From positions 1 to 39,210 of the forward strand of contig NCCT01000008.1 in NCBI GenBank assembly GCA_002279795.1: 39,210 nt of DNA, given 5' to 3'. The stretch comes from Hydrogenophilales bacterium 12-61-10 (GTDB taxonomy: Bacteria > Pseudomonadota > Gammaproteobacteria > Burkholderiales > Thiobacillaceae). The notes under the pieces were generated by a model that saw only the letters and a program-made list of their open reading frames with translations, was not told the DNA's origin and did no database searches. This document shows, piece after piece, positions 35,080 through 39,210 of this stretch. The translations under genes and the position numbers were made by a program. The stretch's first letter is position 1. Each line of letters opens with the position of its first letter.

Positions 35080-35416
35080 CCCGCTTCCCTAGTGCGACGC
35101 CCGCCGCTACAGCTGACAGCTTCAGATAGGTATACAGACCTTCCCCCACTTCCTGCCCGCTGAGTTCATCCCGGCTAGGGAAAGCGCCAGTGACCAGCGC
35201 GGTGAGCGTGGCCAATCCGGCAAACAGGAAACCGGCCGTCATGCCATGTTTCCAGGTCACCAACCAGACTGCGAAGGCATACGGAAAGATACTTCGAATC
35301 GGGGCGTTCGCCAGCCAACTGACAACGATCACCAACAACAGCACGGCACTACCCGCCAGTAGATGCCGACTGATCCAGAGTGGCCCGTGTGTTGTGTCCT
35401 CGGGTGAGGATTTCAT
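35066..35416 (-). CDS. Small membrane protein of unknown function
   Basis: A 116-residue protein overlapping the upstream HTH gene as ATGA. It has three hydrophobic segments: LLAGSAVLLLVIVVSWLANA, IFPYAFAVWLVTW with GMTAGFLFAGLATLTALVTGAF, and YLKLSAVAAGVALG. A hydrophilic loop (PSRDELSGQEVGEG) precedes the last one. I do not recognise a named family; the layout resembles the membrane part of some sensor proteins. It is the third gene of the UspA-HTH operon. Confidence 0.6.
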   Translation of the reverse strand: MKSSPEDTTHGPLWISRHLLAGSAVLLLVIVVSWLANAPIRSIFPYAFAVWLVTWKHGMTAGFLFAGLATLTALVTGAFPSRDELSGQEVGEGLYTYLKLSAVAAGVALGKRVRLS

Positions 35417-35613
35417 GGGTCCCCGATCCGTTGTTTGCCGATGTTCTCAGTGATCCACTGATTGAGTTCATCGCGCCGAAACCGCCAAGTACCGCCGAGC
35501 TTGAACGCTGGCAACGTCCCTTCCTGGGCAAGCCGGTATAACGTGCGTTTCGTTACCCGCAGGTAGCTGGCGACCTCGGCCAGCGTCAGGATGTCCAGCC
35601 CGGCTTCGATCAT
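35413..35613 (-). CDS. Excisionase-family HTH DNA-binding protein
   Basis: A 66-residue protein with the excisionase/HTH_17 pattern: DILTLAEVASYLRVTKRTLYRL then GTLPAFKLGGTWRFRRDELNQWI. Start ATG 35613 lies two bases after the UspA stop, and its stop overlaps the next ATG, so it is translated as part of the operon. Similar small proteins regulate stress or metal operons as well as excision. Here it may regulate the UspA/P-type ATPase module. Confidence 0.8.
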   Translation of the reverse strand: MIEAGLDILTLAEVASYLRVTKRTLYRLAQEGTLPAFKLGGTWRFRRDELNQWITENIGKQRIGDP

Positions 35614-35615
35614 GG

Positions 35616-36500
35616 TCACACCGAAATCAATATGTCGCACTGAGATTCGGCCAAGACGTGCTTGGTCACGCTGCCGATCAGCAGCTCTTCCAGCAGGTTT
35701 TCCCCATGCTTGCCCATGACGATCAAATCGCAGTCCCACTCCTGTTCTTGCTCGATGATGCGCATGGTCGGATCGCCGTGCAGCACAACCAGGCTGGAGC
35801 CATAGCGGTCGAGTCCTGCTTCGTCGCGCAGCGCATGGAGTTTTTGAGTTGCCTCCTGTTTGGCCACAATCCGATAGTGATGGATGGTGTCCTCGTCCAC
35901 GCTGGCATAGCGCAACTGCCCCTCGAAGGGCACATCGAAGGCGTGTAGCAACACAATGTCGGCGCGGGGTGCAATGCGGCGTGCGTGGCGGATAGCACGC
36001 AGCGACGAGGGCGAAAAATCCACCGGCACCAATAGCCGGTGGTAGGGTTCGCGGGGGGACTGCTTGACCACCAGGACAGGGCAAATCGTCGTACTCAATA
36101 TTCGCAGCGCCGTCGTCCCCAGCACGAAGTGCCGCACGAGACTTTCCCCCTTGGCCCCACAGACCAACAGGCCGGCCGCCAAGCCATCGGCTTGCTTGGC
36201 CAACTCGGCCAGCAACGAACCGGCGACGACGCGCGTGCCGACAACGACGCCAAAGCGTTGCTGAAGCGTTGCCGCGAGGTCGAGAAGCTTTTGCCTTGCG
36301 GTGTCCAGAACTTGCCGCTCCATGTCGGCCGGTGTTGCCCCCATGAGCTGCCGCAGCCGCTCCAGCGGTGCGAGATTGGCAACGTGCAACAGATCGAGCG
36401 GCACCGCTGTGTCTTTGCTGACCTGAGCCGCGCGTTCAACAGCATGGCGGGCCGGCGCGGACAGATCGGTTGCCGCCAGGATGCGATTCAGTGGATTCAT
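35616..36500 (-). CDS. Tandem universal stress protein (two UspA domains)
   Basis: Start ATG 36500 follows GGAGGG by four bases and gives 294 residues. The first UspA domain (about 1-145: NRILAATDLSAPARHAVERAA ... GTTALRILSTTICPVLVVKQ) and the second (about 150-294: YHRLLVPVDFSPSSLRAIRHA ... LIVMGKHG, then LLIGSVTKHVLAESQCDILI) are complete. The second has the ATP-binding-type GX2G..G(S/V) loop in MGKHGENLLEELLIGSVT. Such proteins respond to energy and envelope stress. It heads a three-gene operon divergent from a P-type ATPase, with about 170 bases between. Confidence 0.9.
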   Translation of the reverse strand: MNPLNRILAATDLSAPARHAVERAAQVSKDTAVPLDLLHVANLAPLERLRQLMGATPADMERQVLDTARQKLLDLAATLQQRFGVVVGTRVVAGSLLAELAKQADGLAAGLLVCGAKGESLVRHFVLGTTALRILSTTICPVLVVKQSPREPYHRLLVPVDFSPSSLRAIRHARRIAPRADIVLLHAFDVPFEGQLRYASVDEDTIHHYRIVAKQEATQKLHALRDEAGLDRYGSSLVVLHGDPTMRIIEQEQEWDCDLIVMGKHGENLLEELLIGSVTKHVLAESQCDILISV

Positions 36501-36670
36501 GGTGCCCTCCTCAGCAGTTTCGCCCATTGGGTTCCAGTCACGGAGCATGAAGGGCTGTAATCCTGGCCAATTGGACGGTAGCGTCGTCGCTAGGTAAAAT
36601 TTTCATGTAATTTCGCTTAATCTGCAATGAAACACTTTCCCGCTGCTCCGCACAAGATGAGGCTGAATTA

Positions 36671-39210
36671 ATGACGAATCGCTCGATCGCCGCAGGTCTG
36701 GAAAAACCACCGCCCGTTGATTGGCATACCTTGCCCCAGGCGCAGGTCGAGCAAATGCTACAAACCGGCGCAAGCGGCCTGACAGAGGCCGAAGCCGCTC
36801 GCCGGCTGGCCGAATACGGGCCGAACCGGTTGGCTCCGCCGAAGCGCCGCGGGCCGCTGTTGCGCCTCTTGATGCAGTTCCACAACATTCTTCTCTACGT
36901 GATGATGGGCGCCGCCGTCATCACGGCCTTCCTCGGACACTGGATCGATACAGGTGTTCTGATGATGGCCGTGGTGATCAACGCCATCATCGGTTTTATC
37001 CAGGAAGGCAAGGCCGAATCAGCGCTCGATGCGATCCGCGCCATGTTGTCGCCCCATGCCACGGTGATCCGCGACGGACAGTGCCGCGAGATCGACGCCG
37101 CCGACCTGGTGCCCGGCGACCGGGTGTCGCTTGCCTCGGGCGACCGGGTGCCGGCCGACTTGCGCCTGGTCGATGTTCGGGAGCTGCGCATCGAAGAGGC
37201 CGCCCTCACGGGTGAGTCCCTACCCGTTGAAAAATCCGCTGAGGCCGTGTCCACCGATGCCCCGCTGGGCGACCGCTACGGCATGGCCTACTCGGGCACG
37301 CTGGTGGTCTATGGGCAGTCCAGCGGTATTGTCGTAACCACCGGTACTGCAACCGAGTTGGGCAAGATCAATCAGATGTTGTCGGGCATCCGCAGCCTGA
37401 CCACGCCCCTGCTGCGTCAGGTGGATCGTTTCGGCCGGGTCCTGGCCCTGGCCATTCTGGGCGTGTCGGCGGCAACGTTTGTGCTCGGAACCTTGTGGCG
37501 CGACCACAGCCCGGCGGAAATGTTCATGCTGGTGGTGGCTCTGGCCGCTTCGGCGATCCCCGAAGGATTGCCGGCAATCATGACCGTCACCCTGGCGCTG
37601 GGCGTGCAACGCATGGCCCGACGCCACGCGATCATCCGGCGTCTGCCGGCGGTGGAAACGCTGGGGTCGGTGACGGTGATCTGTTCGGACAAGACCGGCA
37701 CGCTGACCCGCAACGAAATGACCGTGCAGCGCGTGGCCAGCGCCGGGCATGTGTTCGATGTTGGCGGTGTCGGCTATGCCCCGATGGGCGACGTGAGCAT
37801 TGATGGGCGCATCATCGACTCGGAGCACTACCCGGCCTTGGCGATGGCAATCCGGGCTGGCGTGCTGTGCAACGATGCGACATTGCGTGAAGACGATGGC
37901 CAGTGGCGGGTCGAGGGCGACCCCACCGAAGGTGCCTTGCTCGTGCTCGGGGGCAAGACCGGCTTCACCCAGCACCTGGGCGACGAGGCCTGGCCCCGGC
38001 TCGACAGCATCCCTTTCGAGTCCCAGCACCGGTTCATGGCCACCTATCACCGTGACAGCGACGACGAACCGTGGCTTTTCGTCAAAGGGGCCCCGGAACG
38101 CATCCTCGACATGTGCGGCACGCAGTTGGGCCACGATGGCGAACGACCGCTCGATGTCGATTACTGGCGGCGCATGGCCACCGACACGGCCGCCCAAGGA
38201 CTGCGCCTGCTAACCCTGGCCTGTAAACGGGCGGCACCACAGGGTGAACGCCTGAGCTTCAGCGACGCGGAGTCCGGCTATGTCTTGCTCGCCCTGGTCG
38301 GCATCATCGACCCGCCGCGCGAAGAGGCGGTGCGCGCTGTCAGCGAGTGCCACCATGCCGGCATCCGGGTCAAGATGATCACCGGCGACCACGCCGAGAC
38401 AGCGCGTGCCATCGGGGCGCAACTGGCTATCGGTGTCGGCAAGCCCGCCATCACAGGCGCGGAAGTGGCCATGATGGACGATGCCGCCTTGCGCCGGGTG
38501 GCGATGGAGGTGGACGTTTTTGCCCGTGCCGCGCCGGAGCACAAGCTGCGCCTGGTGCAGGCGCTCCAGGACGACGGCCAGGTGGTGGCGATGACCGGCG
38601 ACGGGGTAAACGACGCCCCGGCCTTGAAGCGCGCCGACGTCGGTGTGGCCATGGGCATGAAAGGCACCGAGGCGGCCAAAGAGGCGAGCGACATGGTGCT
38701 GGCCGATGACAATTTCGCCACCATCGCCATCGCTGTGCGCGAAGGGCGCGAGGTCTACGACAACCTAAAGAAGTTCATCCTGTTCATGCTGCCCACCAAT
38801 AGTGCTGTGGATCAACATGGTCACCTCCAGTACGTTGGGCCTGGCATTGGCCTTCGAGCCGGCCGAGCCCGGCATCATGAACCGCCGTCCCCGGCCGCCC
38901 GGCGAGGCGCTGCTGTCGGGGTTCTTCGTCTGGCGGGTGCTGATGGTGTCGGTGCTCATGATGACCGGTGCACTGGGCCTGTTCCTCTGGGAGCTGGATG
39001 CCGGCACCAGTATCGAAACGGCGCGGACGATGGCGGTCAATGCCGTGGTTACTGCGGAAATGTTCTACCTGATCAACAGCCGCTTCATCCTGTCATCCGT
39101 CCTCAGTCGGGAGGGACTGACCGGCAATCGTTATGTGCTGTTGGCCATTGCCGCCTGTATCCCGCTGCAAATCGCCTATACCCACACGCCGTTCATGCAG
39201 GCTGTCTTCG
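36671..39210 (+). pseudogene. P-type cation-transporting ATPase, frame broken, cut by window edge
   Basis: From ATG 36671 the frame encodes a type II P-type ATPase: N-terminal cation-ATPase domain, LTGESLPVEK actuator motif, IPEGLPA in the fourth TM helix, phosphorylation site DKTGTLT (D340), KGAPER, TGDHAETA and TGDGVNDAP. At 38792-38801, after FMLPTN, the expected TM5-TM6 region (about 24 residues) is missing and the sequence resumes as VLWINMVTSSTLGLALAFEPAEPGIMNRRP in another frame (from 38802). That frame continues with normal TM segments to the window end. The gene is therefore interrupted by a deletion plus frameshift, or the assembly is wrong. The substrate (Ca, Mn, Na/K or H) cannot be told. 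Confidence 0.8.

Overview
The window looks like chromosome from a GC-rich betaproteobacterium, probably a sulfur-oxidising chemolithotroph of the Thiobacillus/Hydrogenophilales type. This is inferred from high GC, TsdA-like diheme cytochromes c, a SoxB-like metallohydrolase, paired YeeE/YedE transporters, a periplasmic DsrE-like protein and a SulP permease in one run. No marker gene that would fix the species is present.

Left part (1-13.5 kb): the end of an IS481-family element has landed at a CTAG site and removed the start of a yceI-like gene. Housekeeping and metabolic genes follow: succinate-semialdehyde dehydrogenase, an arginase-fold protein lacking one metal ligand, rho and trxA (minus), fdxA and an AddB-like Fe-S nuclease (plus), a LivK-type binding lipoprotein, a small cytochrome c, a DUF2189-like membrane protein, a DUF255/YyaL protein and a divergent ankyrin-repeat protein.

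Centre (14.2-27.3 kb): twelve consecutive minus-strand genes, mostly overlapping or a few bases apart. In transcription order they are YeeE/YedE pair, c4-like diheme cytochrome, three tandem TsdA-like diheme cytochromes, SulP permease, DsrE-like protein, SoxB-like hydrolase, RND/MMPL exporter, lipoprotein-sorting-like protein and outer-membrane barrel. Upstream is a perfect match to the sigma-54 -24/-12 consensus, preceded by repeated TGTCA motifs. I read it as one regulated operon for import and periplasmic oxidation of a reduced sulfur compound with envelope export functions. This is the best candidate for an undescribed system here.

Right of it (27.3-31.9 kb): a ParA-like ATPase, an in-frame fusion of dihydroxy-acid dehydratase (IlvD) with a hexose-6-phosphate mutarotase-like domain, then divergent lgt and a VanZ-like gene.

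Accessory end (31.9-39.2 kb): two different tRNA-Ala(CGC) genes flank a compact plasmid-type replicon consisting of an AlpA-like HTH gene, a TrfA-like initiator and an origin with five ~22-bp-spaced iterons, a DnaA-like box and three 11-bp-spaced AT-rich repeats. About 1 kb of hairpin-rich non-coding DNA follows, then a stress/ion module (tandem-UspA protein, excisionase-like HTH protein, small membrane protein) divergent from a P-type cation ATPase. The ATPase reading frame is broken near its C-terminus and runs off the window.
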